From Terrabacter sp. 28 (GTDB lineage: Bacteria > Actinomycetota > Actinomycetes > Actinomycetales > Dermatophilaceae): a stretch of DNA of 64,000 nucleotides. This document shows positions 1 to 8,282 of this stretch, in pieces (position 1 is the stretch's first letter; each line of letters opens with the position of its first letter). The stretch is taken from positions 126,486 through 190,485 of the forward strand of contig JYOE01000026.1 in NCBI GenBank assembly GCA_000955875.1, given 5' to 3'. The notes below the pieces were generated by a model that saw nothing but the letters and a program-made list of their open reading frames with translations, was not told the origin of the DNA and searched no databases. The translations under genes and the position numbers were made by a program.

Positions 1-355
1 CGACCTCTGAGCGGAGCGAAGCCACAGCGAGTCCGCTCGTGCTGCCAGCACCACCGCAACGGCAGCGCGGGCGGACTCGTCCGCGTTTCGAGGATCTTCG
101 CAAAAAGCGCGTCATGAACTGGGCCGTCGATCGTCTACCTGATGACGACGGACTGACAAGGCTGTCGCCACACGGAGGTTGGCTGGTTCGTGGAGGGACT
201 GCCGCATCCGTGCCCACTCCCGAGTGGGCAGACGAACAGCCCCGCTCACCCGACGGCGAGCGGGGCTGTTTGCTGCCTGGCTCCCCTCCCACCCCGCCTA
301 CCCCGGTCGGGCCACGATGGTTCCCGCTGGCACCGGGGCCGGGTACGACGGAGGT
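1..355. other. Intergenic start of window
   Basis: No convincing gene is visible in these bases. Open frames here are short, poor in recognisable motifs and lack ribosome binding sites. The only clear element is a rho-independent type hairpin at 236-271. No tRNA fold with a proper T-loop was found. Confidence 0.6.
236..271 (+). terminator. Rho-independent terminator hairpin
   Basis: Perfect inverted repeat: ACAGCCCCGCTC pairs with GAGCGGGGCTGT across a 10-nt loop and is followed by a short T run. It probably ends a transcript entering from upstream of the window, because no complete gene precedes it here. Confidence 0.8.
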
Positions 356-799
356 ATGAGTGACGACCCCTTCGACCTCCAGCGGTTCGTGGACGCGCAG
401 GACCGTGGCGGTGCGTACGTCGCTGCGCTCGCCGAGCTGCGTGCGGGCCGCAAGCGCGGCCACTGGATGTGGTTCGTGCTGCCCCAGGTCGCCGGGCTCG
501 GTCGCAGCGACATGGCGAGGGCGTATGCCGTGTCGGGCCTTCCCGAGGCACGTGCCTACCTGCACCACCCCGTCCTCGGACCCCGTCTGCGCGAGTGCGC
601 CGGGGCCCTGGACGCGTTGAGCGAGCGTGACCCGGTCGCCGTGCTGGGAGGCATCGACGCCACGAAGCTGCGGTCGTCGATGACGCTGTTCGAGCGGGCC
701 GCCACCGACCCGTCGGACGAGGAGCTGTTCGGCCGGGTGCTCGACCACTTCTTCGGTGGGCGCAGGGACGACGCGACGACCGGGATCCTGGGTTCGTGA
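356..799 (+). CDS. DUF1810 family protein
   Basis: A 147-aa protein that reads as a full-length DUF1810 member: an N-terminal DPFDLQRFVDAQ segment, then RGHWMWFVLPQ and the LxxLF-like C-terminal helix ending in FFGGRRDDAT. The family is small, soluble and of unknown biochemical role. The ATG at 356 was chosen because it has GGAGG just upstream (short spacing) and begins at the family's usual N-terminus; the longer frame from 179 runs through the terminator hairpin. Its 3' end overlaps the open frame of the following transporter, which lacks its own natural N-terminus. Confidence 0.85.
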   Translation: MSDDPFDLQRFVDAQDRGGAYVAALAELRAGRKRGHWMWFVLPQVAGLGRSDMARAYAVSGLPEARAYLHHPVLGPRLRECAGALDALSERDPVAVLGGIDATKLRSSMTLFERAATDPSDEELFGRVLDHFFGGRRDDATTGILGS

Positions 800-2102
800 C
801 GGGCGGGCCGGCGGCGTCGACGCCACGCCGAGCGACCTCCAGTGGGTGGTGTCGGGCTACGCGCTGGCCTTCGGCCTGACCCTCGTGCCGTCGGGGCGCA
901 TCGGCGACGCGCTCGGCCGGCGCACGGTCTTCGTCGTGGGCGTGGTGCTGTTCGGCCTGTCGAGCCTCGCCTGCGGGTTGGCGCCCAGTGCGGGTCTGCT
1001 CGTCCTGGCGCGGCTGGTGCAGGGCGCCGCGGGGGGCATCCTCAACCCCCAGGTCTCGGGTCTCATCCAGCAGCTGTTCCGAGGGGCCGAGCGCGGGCGT
1101 GCCTTCGGCCTGCTCGGTGCGACGATCGGGATCTCGACGGCGGTCGGTCCTGTCGTGGGTGGCGTGCTGCTCGACGCCCTCGGCGCCGACGCCGGCTGGC
1201 GGTGGATCTTCTTCGTCAACCTGCCCGTCGCGGCCGCCGCCGTCGTCCTCGCGATGCGCTGGCTCCCGGCCCCTCCGCAGCGGGCTCGCGGGCGCGGCAT
1301 CGACGTCGACCCGGTCGGGGTGCTGCTGCTGGGGGCGGGCGTGCTCGGCATCCTGCTGCCCGTGGTGGAGTCGGGCCGTGGCGCCTCGACCGTGCCGTGG
1401 TGGGTCGGCCTCGTGGGCCTGGCCTTCGTGGGGGCGTTCCTGGCGTGGGAACGTCGCTACACCGGCCTCGGACGAGAGCCTCTCGTCGACCTCTCGCTCT
1501 TCGGCGTGAGGGGCTACCCGTCGGGCGCGACCGTCGGCACCATCTACTTCGGCGGGTTCACCGGGATCTTCTTCGTGCTGACCATCCACGTTCAGCAGCA
1601 ACTGCACTACTCGCCGCTGCTGGCCGGGCTCACCGTCACCCCGTTCGCGCTCGGCTCGGCCGTCACGTCCGCGCTCGGCGGGCGGCTCGTGAGCCGGTAC
1701 GGCCGCCTGCTCGTGACCACCGGTCTCGTCGTCGTGCTCGTCGGCGTCGTCGGGGTCGACATCACGGTCGCGGCCGCCGACGGTCCCGGCCTCGGCTGGT
1801 GGCTCGTGGCGCCGCTGCTCGTGGCCGGCATCGGCAGCGGCCTCGTCATCTCCCCCAACATCACCCTCGCGGTCGACGGCGTGCCCGTCGACCGGGCCGG
1901 CACGGCCGGCGGTCTGCTGCAGACCGGCCAGCGCATCGGGACGGCGATGGGCATCGCGCTCGTGGGCGCCGTCTTCTACGCCGGTGCCGGAGGAGCCGGA
2001 GGGCTCGACCCGAGCGGAGCGCTCAAGGTCTGCGCAGTCCTCGTCGCCGTGGCGCTCGCCGCCAGCGCGGTCGACCTGCGCAACCGGCGGCACACGCGGT
2101 AG
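756..2102 (+). CDS. DHA2-type MFS transporter, 5'-truncated
   Basis: Drug:proton antiporter of the DHA2 branch of the major facilitator superfamily. Recognisable parts are LQWVVSGYALAFG, the loop 2-3 motif GRIGDALGRR and repeated hydrophobic helices to the C-terminus. The family normally begins with a first transmembrane helix carrying an LDxTVVNVALP-like motif, about 40-50 residues before LQWV. That helix is missing: upstream sequence is the end of the DUF1810 gene, and the in-frame GTG at 756 lies inside that gene. GTG codons at 846 and 849 are the only other early starts. No ribosome binding site is evident. Loss of helix 1 would leave an odd helix number, so this is probably a pseudogene left by a deletion, although the remaining frame is unbroken. 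Confidence 0.6.
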   Translation: MGAGTTRRPGSWVRDGRAGGVDATPSDLQWVVSGYALAFGLTLVPSGRIGDALGRRTVFVVGVVLFGLSSLACGLAPSAGLLVLARLVQGAAGGILNPQVSGLIQQLFRGAERGRAFGLLGATIGISTAVGPVVGGVLLDALGADAGWRWIFFVNLPVAAAAVVLAMRWLPAPPQRARGRGIDVDPVGVLLLGAGVLGILLPVVESGRGASTVPWWVGLVGLAFVGAFLAWERRYTGLGREPLVDLSLFGVRGYPSGATVGTIYFGGFTGIFFVLTIHVQQQLHYSPLLAGLTVTPFALGSAVTSALGGRLVSRYGRLLVTTGLVVVLVGVVGVDITVAAADGPGLGWWLVAPLLVAGIGSGLVISPNITLAVDGVPVDRAGTAGGLLQTGQRIGTAMGIALVGAVFYAGAGGAGGLDPSGALKVCAVLVAVALAASAVDLRNRRHTR

Positions 2103-2157
2103 CCGACCGGGCGGCATACGCGAGAAGGGATGGCGCGGACGCGCGGCCAGGTCCGCG

Positions 2158-2180
2158 CCCTACGTCGAACGCCGTAGGCC
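2158..2180 (+). promoter_or_regulatory. Candidate regulatory box upstream of namH
   Basis: Contains CCTACGTCGAAC flanked by an inverted CTACG/CGTAG pair. The core matches boxes upstream of the wzz-like gene and the orphan LuxR gene, here in the opposite orientation. It lies about 55 bp before the namH start. A weak -10 (CACGAT, 2223-2228) sits 6 nt before the ATG, so the transcript could be leaderless. Confidence 0.45.
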
Positions 2181-2234
2181 GGACTCGGTTGCGGACGGGT
2201 CGTCACCGTCTGCCTCGGACCGCACGATGGCGGC

Positions 2235-3875
2235 ATGGTCGCACCTGTGGTCACCTCGCTCGGACACGCGGGCCTGCGCGTCGACGCCGCCCACGTCAGC
2301 CTCCTCTGCGACCCGTGGATGTCTCCCCAGGGCGCCTTCCTCGGCTCGTGGTTCCCCTTCCCCGACAACTCCCACCTGCTGCGGCCCGACGTGCTCGACG
2401 CCGACTGGGTGTCGATCTCGCACGAGCACCTGGACCACCTGGACCTCGACCTGCTGCGCCTGCTGCCCGAGCACGTGCGCATCGTCATCCCGCACTACCC
2501 GGCCCCCGAGATGCTCTCGCGCCTCAGGGGCGCCGGCATCCGCAACGTCGTCGTCGAGCTCGACCGGTGGGAGCGGCTCGCCCTCGACCGGCACGGCGAC
2601 TGGATGACGGTGATCCAGGAGCAGTCACCGATGTGCCACGACGCGGCGGTGCTGCTGTTCGTCTCCGGTCACGCGATCCTGCACACGAACGACGCCCGGC
2701 TGACCACGGCCCAGCTGCGCCGGGCGGTCGAGGAGGTGGGTCGCCCGATCGACCTCATGGGTGTGCAGATGTCCGGGGCGTCGTGGCACCCGATCTGCTA
2801 CGAGTACCCGCCCGAGGTCGTCGCCTCGATGAGCGCAGACAAGCGCCTCGGCAAGTTCAAGGCGGTCAGCCGACTGCTGCGGGCGGCGCCCCCGAAGGTC
2901 GTGCTGCCGTATGCCGGCCCGCCCTGCTTCCTGGACCCGGCCCTCGCGCACCACAACGACCGCATCGCACCGCCCGGCATCTTTCCCGACACGGCGCAGG
3001 CGGCCGCATACCTGCGTTCACGGCTGCGCGACCAGAGGGTCGAGCGGCTGCTCCCCGGTGACCGAGTCGACGTCGACACGGGCGTCGTCGAGCGGGACCC
3101 GCACTGGGACGGCTTCCGGCTCGCCGGCGACCGCGACACGTCCTGCCTGGCAGGGCGCCTGCCCGACGACCTCCACGACTACCTCTCCGACTACGCCGCC
3201 CGACGCACGGACGACCTCGCCGCCGTCTACGCCGCGTTCCCGGACCCGCCCCGCGGGAGCGGCCTGGACCAGCGCTTTACCCGCCACTTCGAGCAGCTCG
3301 GCGCCCTGTCCCACTACTTCCTGCACCGCATCGCGATGACGGTGCGCTTCGTCGTCGGCGGGGCCGACGGCGGCACGTGGGACGTCGAGCTCGGACCCAC
3401 ACGCTGCCGCGTCGACCTGACCGGCAGCACTCCGGCACCCGCCTACCGCATCACCGTCGAGGCCCGCTGGCTCGACGCGGTGCTGACCGGCCGGGTGCGC
3501 TGGGAGGACCTCTTCCTGTCGTTGCGCATCTCGTGCTGGCGCGACCCCGACCGCTACAACGACTACCTCGTCGGGCTGCTCAAGCACGCCGACGCAGCCG
3601 CCCTCGACGAGGTGGAGCGCTACGAGACCGAACGCGACCCCGAGGACACGGTGACGCTCCCCGAGCGGTGGGCGGACGGCATACGCGAGTGGGAGGTCAG
3701 CCGCTACTGCCCACACGCCGGGGAGGACTTGGCACACGGCGCGGTGCTGCGCGACGGCGTGCTGCGCTGCCTCGCGCACAACTTCGAGTTCGACCTCGGG
3801 ACCGGCGAGTGCCTCAACGCCCGCTGCGACCCGCTCGTCAGCCGTCGAGCCGTGTCTCCGGCGGTCGCCCCGTGA
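2235..3875 (+). CDS. namH: UDP-MurNAc hydroxylase-like protein (MBL fold + Rieske)
   Basis: A 546-aa two-domain protein. The N-terminal half is a metallo-beta-lactamase fold with HEHLDH at residues 63-68; the C-terminus holds a Rieske [2Fe-2S] site, CPH at 492-494 and CLAH at 512-515. This architecture matches NamH (Rv3818 in M. tuberculosis), which hydroxylates UDP-N-acetylmuramic acid to the N-glycolyl form in the cytoplasm, changing peptidoglycan chemistry. A CMP-sialic-acid-hydroxylase-like activity on another nucleotide sugar is the main alternative. The gene converges on the initiating sugar transferase with a 38-nt overlap, and a regulatory box shared with the polysaccharide locus lies upstream, so it may belong to that regulon. 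Confidence 0.8.
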   Translation: MVAPVVTSLGHAGLRVDAAHVSLLCDPWMSPQGAFLGSWFPFPDNSHLLRPDVLDADWVSISHEHLDHLDLDLLRLLPEHVRIVIPHYPAPEMLSRLRGAGIRNVVVELDRWERLALDRHGDWMTVIQEQSPMCHDAAVLLFVSGHAILHTNDARLTTAQLRRAVEEVGRPIDLMGVQMSGASWHPICYEYPPEVVASMSADKRLGKFKAVSRLLRAAPPKVVLPYAGPPCFLDPALAHHNDRIAPPGIFPDTAQAAAYLRSRLRDQRVERLLPGDRVDVDTGVVERDPHWDGFRLAGDRDTSCLAGRLPDDLHDYLSDYAARRTDDLAAVYAAFPDPPRGSGLDQRFTRHFEQLGALSHYFLHRIAMTVRFVVGGADGGTWDVELGPTRCRVDLTGSTPAPAYRITVEARWLDAVLTGRVRWEDLFLSLRISCWRDPDRYNDYLVGLLKHADAAALDEVERYETERDPEDTVTLPERWADGIREWEVSRYCPHAGEDLAHGAVLRDGVLRCLAHNFEFDLGTGECLNARCDPLVSRRAVSPAVAP

Positions 3876-4587
3876 CGAGGTAGCGAGCCGTCCACCAGAT
3901 GACGCGCAGCGTCGCGCCGAGCGTCGGATGACGCAGGAACGTCAGGTCGGCGGCCACCCGACGGGGCACGAGCTGCTCGGCGTACCACTGCTCCAGCACC
4001 TCGGGGTCGACCGCCGAGACGCTCGGACCGCCGGTCCCGTCGACGACGCTGACCTCGTCACGCAGCGTGATCTGGGCCGGGCCCGTGAGCCCGGGCGTCT
4101 CGTCGAGCACCCACGCGACGTCGTCCGGGTAGAGGCTCGCCAGAGCCGGCGTCTCGGGTCGCGGGCCCACCAGGGTCATCTGGCCGAGGAGGACGTTGAC
4201 CAGCTGCGGCAGCTCGTCGAGGCTCGTCCTCCGCAGCAGGCGACCCGGGGCGGTGACGCGAGGGTCTCCCTTCCGGGTCACCTCAGGACCGTGCGTCCCG
4301 ACGCGCATGGTGCGGAACTTGTACAGGGTGAAGGGTGCCCGGCCACGAGTGAGCCGCACCTGCCGGAAGATCACCGGTCCGGGGCTGGAGAGCCGCACCG
4401 CGACGGCAACGGCGACGAGAACGGGCGCGAGCACCAGCAGACCGGTGACGGCCACGACCAGATCGAGCGCCCTTCGCCGCACGGAGATGCGCCCAACACG
4501 CGAGTCGCCCTGTGCTGCAGTAGATCTCACGTCGCGCTGGAACCGTCCCCTGGCGGTCGGCTCAGGCACCGCCTGGCTGGTCGTCAT
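3838..4587 (-). CDS. Initiating sugar (phospho)transferase
   Basis: A 249-aa polyisoprenyl-phosphate hexose-1-phosphate transferase of the bacterial sugar transferase family. It has one N-terminal membrane segment (about residues 42-65) followed by the cytoplasmic catalytic domain with KFRTM (90-94), the Asp-Glu pair in TSLDELPQ (121-128), LVGPRPE (139-145) and PGLTGPAQI. The family transfers a sugar-1-phosphate from a UDP-sugar to undecaprenyl phosphate, the first membrane step of repeat-unit assembly. It is the last gene of the minus-strand polysaccharide operon, 4 nt after the lipoprotein gene. Length and motifs look complete. Confidence 0.9.
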   Translation of the reverse strand: MTTSQAVPEPTARGRFQRDVRSTAAQGDSRVGRISVRRRALDLVVAVTGLLVLAPVLVAVAVAVRLSSPGPVIFRQVRLTRGRAPFTLYKFRTMRVGTHGPEVTRKGDPRVTAPGRLLRRTSLDELPQLVNVLLGQMTLVGPRPETPALASLYPDDVAWVLDETPGLTGPAQITLRDEVSVVDGTGGPSVSAVDPEVLEQWYAEQLVPRRVAADLTFLRHPTLGATLRVIWWTARYLVTGRPPETRLDG

Positions 4588-4591
4588 GTGC

Positions 4592-5656
4592 TCACCCCGT
4601 TCCGGATGCGACGAGGACGCCGCTGAAGATCGTCACTGCAGCCGCGACGTCCTGGTCGAGACCGACCTGCAACGACGACGGCGTCATGTGGGTCCAGAGC
4701 TCGACGCCGCGCCGGCGCCGGTTGAGCAGGGCACCGGTGAGGGCGTTCGGCGCCAGCTTCGGGTCGGTCAGCGTGAACGTGCCGCCCTTGTAGGGCTGGC
4801 TCCACGTCCAGATGTCGACCGCCTGCGCGCCGTGCGCGAGGGGCACGTCGACGTAGGTGTGCACGTCCGCCTCGGCCGACTCACGCGTGCCCCGGTAGGC
4901 GCCGTCGTGCGCGAGGGCCTTGCGCGCCTGGAGTCGCACCGTCGCGCCCCAGCGTCGGGACGCCTCGTCCCACGCGGCCGCCATCGCGGCGTCGCGCGTC
5001 GTGCCCCACGCCGCGTACTCGCTGTCCGAGCGAAGGCCGACGCTGAGGTTCACCACGTCGAGACCACCCTTCGCGACGTAGCGGTCGACGACGGAGAGCG
5101 CGACCGCCGGGTTGCGCGCCGTCTCCCCCGAGCCGCACCCGTGCCGGCTGGTCAGCGAGTCGGCCCCCACGACCGAGGCGGGCACGCCGTCCCAGCTGAG
5201 ACAGCCGAGCTCGGGCACGATGAGGTCGACGACGACCTTGCGGCCGGGCAGCCGCGCGTGGAGCGAGCGCGTCGTCGCGGTGAGGAAGGCGAGGTCGTCG
5301 GCGGCGTCGGTGCCGTCCTCGTAGCCGAGCTCGTCGGCGATCTTGACGCCGGCCACGCCGGGCCGGGCGGCGAGGGCCACGACCGAGTCGAGCACCGCCG
5401 CGTAGCGCTCCGGTCCGGTGGCCCAGGCCTTGACGAGGTCGGCCTCGACCCAGGGTCGCGCGCCGTGCGCCGCGACGGCATCCGCGAGCGCGACGTACTG
5501 CGGCCGCACCAGCGCCGTCGACGCCTGCGGTCGGCTGCTCGTGGAGACCGCCGCCGACCCCGACGTGCAGGCAGCCGTGCCGAGCACGACGAGGACGACC
5601 CAGAGGCCGAGCGCTGCCGCGGACAGGCTCGTCGGTCGTGCGGGCGGCCTTCTCAC
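4592..5656 (-). CDS. Putative lipoprotein, TIM-barrel-like, unknown function
   Basis: A 354-aa protein starting at a GTG that overlaps the flippase stop codon (GTGA). The N-terminus has a basic patch, a hydrophobic stretch and a lipobox-like LGTAAC, so it is probably anchored outside the membrane. The body is reminiscent of glycoside-hydrolase-like barrels: acidic residues follow strand-like stretches (VEADLVKAW, VKIADELGYEDG, VVDLIVPELGCLSWDG, DIWTW). I do not recognise a named family. Its place between flippase and initiating transferase suggests a role in export, trimming or anchoring of the polymer, which is inference. Confidence 0.65.
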   Translation of the reverse strand: MRRPPARPTSLSAAALGLWVVLVVLGTAACTSGSAAVSTSSRPQASTALVRPQYVALADAVAAHGARPWVEADLVKAWATGPERYAAVLDSVVALAARPGVAGVKIADELGYEDGTDAADDLAFLTATTRSLHARLPGRKVVVDLIVPELGCLSWDGVPASVVGADSLTSRHGCGSGETARNPAVALSVVDRYVAKGGLDVVNLSVGLRSDSEYAAWGTTRDAAMAAAWDEASRRWGATVRLQARKALAHDGAYRGTRESAEADVHTYVDVPLAHGAQAVDIWTWSQPYKGGTFTLTDPKLAPNALTGALLNRRRRGVELWTHMTPSSLQVGLDQDVAAAVTIFSGVLVASGTG

Positions 5657-6936
5657 GCCTGCCTCCCGGAGAGGCGGCGCCACGCAGCCACGAGGAGGAC
5701 GTCGGTGACGAGGTAGGCCACCGCGCTGGCCCAGGCCGCGCCGAGGGACCCGTGGCGTGGGATGAGGACGAGGTCGAGCACCAGCGTGACCACGAAGCCT
5801 CCGCCGAGCACCAGCGAGCTGAGCCCCGGCCGTCCCGCCCCGAGGAGGTAGCCGGAGCCGACCCCGGCCGCGGGCTCGAGGACGAGGCCGAGCGAGATCC
5901 ACACGGCGGGCCACACGGCGTCACGGAACAGCTCCCCGTAAGCCAGTGGCAGCAGGACGGCGGCGCTGGCCGCGACGAGGGCCGCGGACATGACCCCGAG
6001 AGCCAGCAGCCGCCCCACGCGCAGCCACGGGTGCTCCCAGGCGGCGCCCCGCCGGGAGGCGAACCTCGGGTAGGTGACCCACGTGAGCGCCAGGCCCGGC
6101 AGGCGGAGCAGCTCGGCGTACTTCGACGCCACGACGTAGACGCCGACCTGGGCCGGGCCGGTGAGGGCGCCGAGCACGACGACGTCGAGACGCAGGTTGA
6201 GCAGGTTGAGGATGCCCCCGACCTGGCTGCGCGCCCCGAAGGCCGCCATCCGCCGGGCGAACCGGAGGTCGGGGCGCCCCGCGAGGCGACCACCGCGTTC
6301 GCGGACGCGACGCGCGACCCGCGCCCACGCGTACGCCGCGACGACGAGGTCGGCGAGGAGCAGCGCGGCCACGAGAAGGGGGCCGCCACTCAACCCGAGG
6401 CCCCACAGCCCCAGGAACGCCGGCACGAAGACGGCCTCCTCGGCCGCTGTCACCACGTTCGACCCCCGGGAGTCGCCGAGCGCCTGGAGGCACGACTTGC
6501 CGACCGACACCGGCAGCTGGGTCGCGACGGTCGCGCCGGTCGCGATGACGACGAAGCTCGTCGTCGTGGCCATGAGGCGGTCGTGCACGAGCGGAGCCAG
6601 CAGGAGCCAGCCGCCGGTGCCGAGGGCTCCCCCGACGAGCATGAGCGCGGTGGTCGTGGGCCACAGGCCGGGGTGGTCCGAGTCGGCGCCGGCGACGAAG
6701 AAGCCCATGGCACCGGGGAGCCCGCAGGTGGCGACGACGCCCACGAGACCCGGGAGCACCCTCATGAGAGCCAGCAGGCCGACGTCGCCGGCGCCGCCGA
6801 CGCGGGCCACGAGCACCGTGACGACGGCGACCGACAGCAGCGCGACCACCCGGGCGCCGACGTTGCCCAGCACCGAACGGGCGGTCTCGCCCCGGAGGAC
6901 GCCGGGACGCACATCGAGGGTGCGGGTGCGGCTCAT
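5653..6936 (-). CDS. Polysaccharide flippase (Wzx/MATE-like)
   Basis: A 427-aa integral membrane protein with about 12-14 hydrophobic helices and little soluble sequence, typical of oligosaccharide flippases of the MOP superfamily. It would move undecaprenyl-linked repeat units across the membrane. The start is the ATG overlapping the stop of the ligase/polymerase gene (ATGA), implying translational coupling. Neighbours (polymerase upstream, initiating transferase downstream) match a Wzx/Wzy-type pathway. Confidence 0.85.
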   Translation of the reverse strand: MSRTRTLDVRPGVLRGETARSVLGNVGARVVALLSVAVVTVLVARVGGAGDVGLLALMRVLPGLVGVVATCGLPGAMGFFVAGADSDHPGLWPTTTALMLVGGALGTGGWLLLAPLVHDRLMATTTSFVVIATGATVATQLPVSVGKSCLQALGDSRGSNVVTAAEEAVFVPAFLGLWGLGLSGGPLLVAALLLADLVVAAYAWARVARRVRERGGRLAGRPDLRFARRMAAFGARSQVGGILNLLNLRLDVVVLGALTGPAQVGVYVVASKYAELLRLPGLALTWVTYPRFASRRGAAWEHPWLRVGRLLALGVMSAALVAASAAVLLPLAYGELFRDAVWPAVWISLGLVLEPAAGVGSGYLLGAGRPGLSSLVLGGGFVVTLVLDLVLIPRHGSLGAAWASAVAYLVTDVLLVAAWRRLSGRQA

Positions 6937-8282
6937 CGTCCCCACCACGTCCGCGGGGCACGCAGCAGCCGGTCCCTCGTCGCGCCTGGGTCGATGCCGG
7001 CGACGAGCCCGAGGAAGGCCCAGACGTGACGGAAGTGCAGCACCTCGTAGAACAGGGAGCCGACGGCGAGCGCGCAGCCGACACCGAGGAGCACCTCCGG
7101 TCGTGGCACGAGGTCGCGGACCCAGGCGGACTGCCGTCCGGTGACGCAGCGCCCGAGTCGCGCGGCCACGGCGAGCAGGAGCACGACGAGACCGGCCCCG
7201 CCCAGTGCGCCACGCTCGACGATCGTCGCGAGGTAGTCGTTGTGCGCCTCCTTGACGTAGGCCGCACCAGCGCCCTTGAGGGCGGCCTTCGTCTGGCCGG
7301 GTCCCACCCCGACGAGGTCTCCCCCGAGGTAGAGACCGATGGTCTCGCCCGCCAGCTCCTGCCGCGACCCGCTGGACTCCCCCGTTCGGCCCAGCGAGTC
7401 GCGGAGCACCTGGACGCTGTCGGAAGCCGTGGCCCCGACGCGGTTGAGGTCGACGTGCGGGACCACGAGCGCCACGGCGGCCGCGAGCAGCAGCGACGTC
7501 GAGACGGCGGCGAGGCCGCCGCGGCGGCGCCCCAGCCCGACGACGAGGACGACGCCCGTCATCGCCGCCAGGCCGACGGCCGCACCGTTCGAGCCCGTGA
7601 AGACCAGGGCGAGGAGGATGACGGCCGCCGCGAGCACGCGGACGCCTGCCCGGCGCACCACGGACGTGGCGAACAGCAGGCCGAGTCCGACGAGGAAGTA
7701 GTTGGCCGCGAGGTTCGGGTCGTCGAAGGTGAGGGAGGCTCGCCCCCCGTCGCGGGCCGACGTGCCCGCCATCCAGCTGATGCCGGCGATCCGTCCCGTG
7801 CTGAGCACGGCCGCCCACGCCACCGTCGACCACACCCACACGCGCAGGACGACCTCGAGCAGCCGACGGCGGCGCCGGACGGCGTTGGCCACCGCGGCGC
7901 CCCACGCGAGCAGGAACAGGTCCTGCAGGAGCGGCAGGAGCGCCGAGCCGACCCGCACGTGGTAGGCCGCGAACGCGCCGGCGACGACGAGCACGGCCAT
8001 GGGGATCAGGTAGGGCACGACCACTGACGCGTGCTCCCGCTTCAGCCAGACGACGACCGCGACCACCACGACGAGGATCCCGACGTCGGCGGCGGCCGTG
8101 TTGGCCGGCCCGCTCGGCACGAGCAGCGGGAGCCCGACGACGGCGAACCCGAGCAGGTATGCCAGGTGGCGGGGCGACGCGGAGAAGTACGGGTCGTCGA
8201 GGGGGTGGCGGTCGGCCGGATGCGCCCCCCGCGCCGTGGGGTTCGTCGCGGTGACGGCCCGTGGCCCTCGGGTCAGCAGCAC
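6933..8282 (-). CDS. O-antigen ligase/polymerase family protein (Wzy/WaaL-like)
   Basis: A 449-aa polytopic membrane protein with roughly 10-12 helices and a large extracytoplasmic loop. GVGPGQTKAALKG followed by EAHNDYLATIVERG resembles the H-N-D-containing Wzy_C segment of O-antigen ligases and polymerases. It probably polymerises repeat units or ligates the chain to an acceptor. The GTG at 8282 was chosen because it has GGAG about 10 nt upstream and overlaps the upstream kinase gene by 10 nt, like the other junctions of this operon. Confidence 0.82.
   Translation of the reverse strand: MLLTRGPRAVTATNPTARGAHPADRHPLDDPYFSASPRHLAYLLGFAVVGLPLLVPSGPANTAAADVGILVVVVAVVVWLKREHASVVVPYLIPMAVLVVAGAFAAYHVRVGSALLPLLQDLFLLAWGAAVANAVRRRRRLLEVVLRVWVWSTVAWAAVLSTGRIAGISWMAGTSARDGGRASLTFDDPNLAANYFLVGLGLLFATSVVRRAGVRVLAAAVILLALVFTGSNGAAVGLAAMTGVVLVVGLGRRRGGLAAVSTSLLLAAAVALVVPHVDLNRVGATASDSVQVLRDSLGRTGESSGSRQELAGETIGLYLGGDLVGVGPGQTKAALKGAGAAYVKEAHNDYLATIVERGALGGAGLVVLLLAVAARLGRCVTGRQSAWVRDLVPRPEVLLGVGCALAVGSLFYEVLHFRHVWAFLGLVAGIDPGATRDRLLRAPRTWWGR

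Noticed and set aside
120..235. Possible tRNA near the window start
   Set aside because: No complete cloverleaf or proper T-loop could be drawn; only the terminator hairpin is convincing.
4881..6389. Long open frames opposite or within real genes (also 246-2117, 842-3061, 17073-20345, 36941-42463)
   Set aside because: They arise from GC-rich codon bias; products are Arg/Gly/His-rich with no motifs, and each overlaps a well-supported gene.
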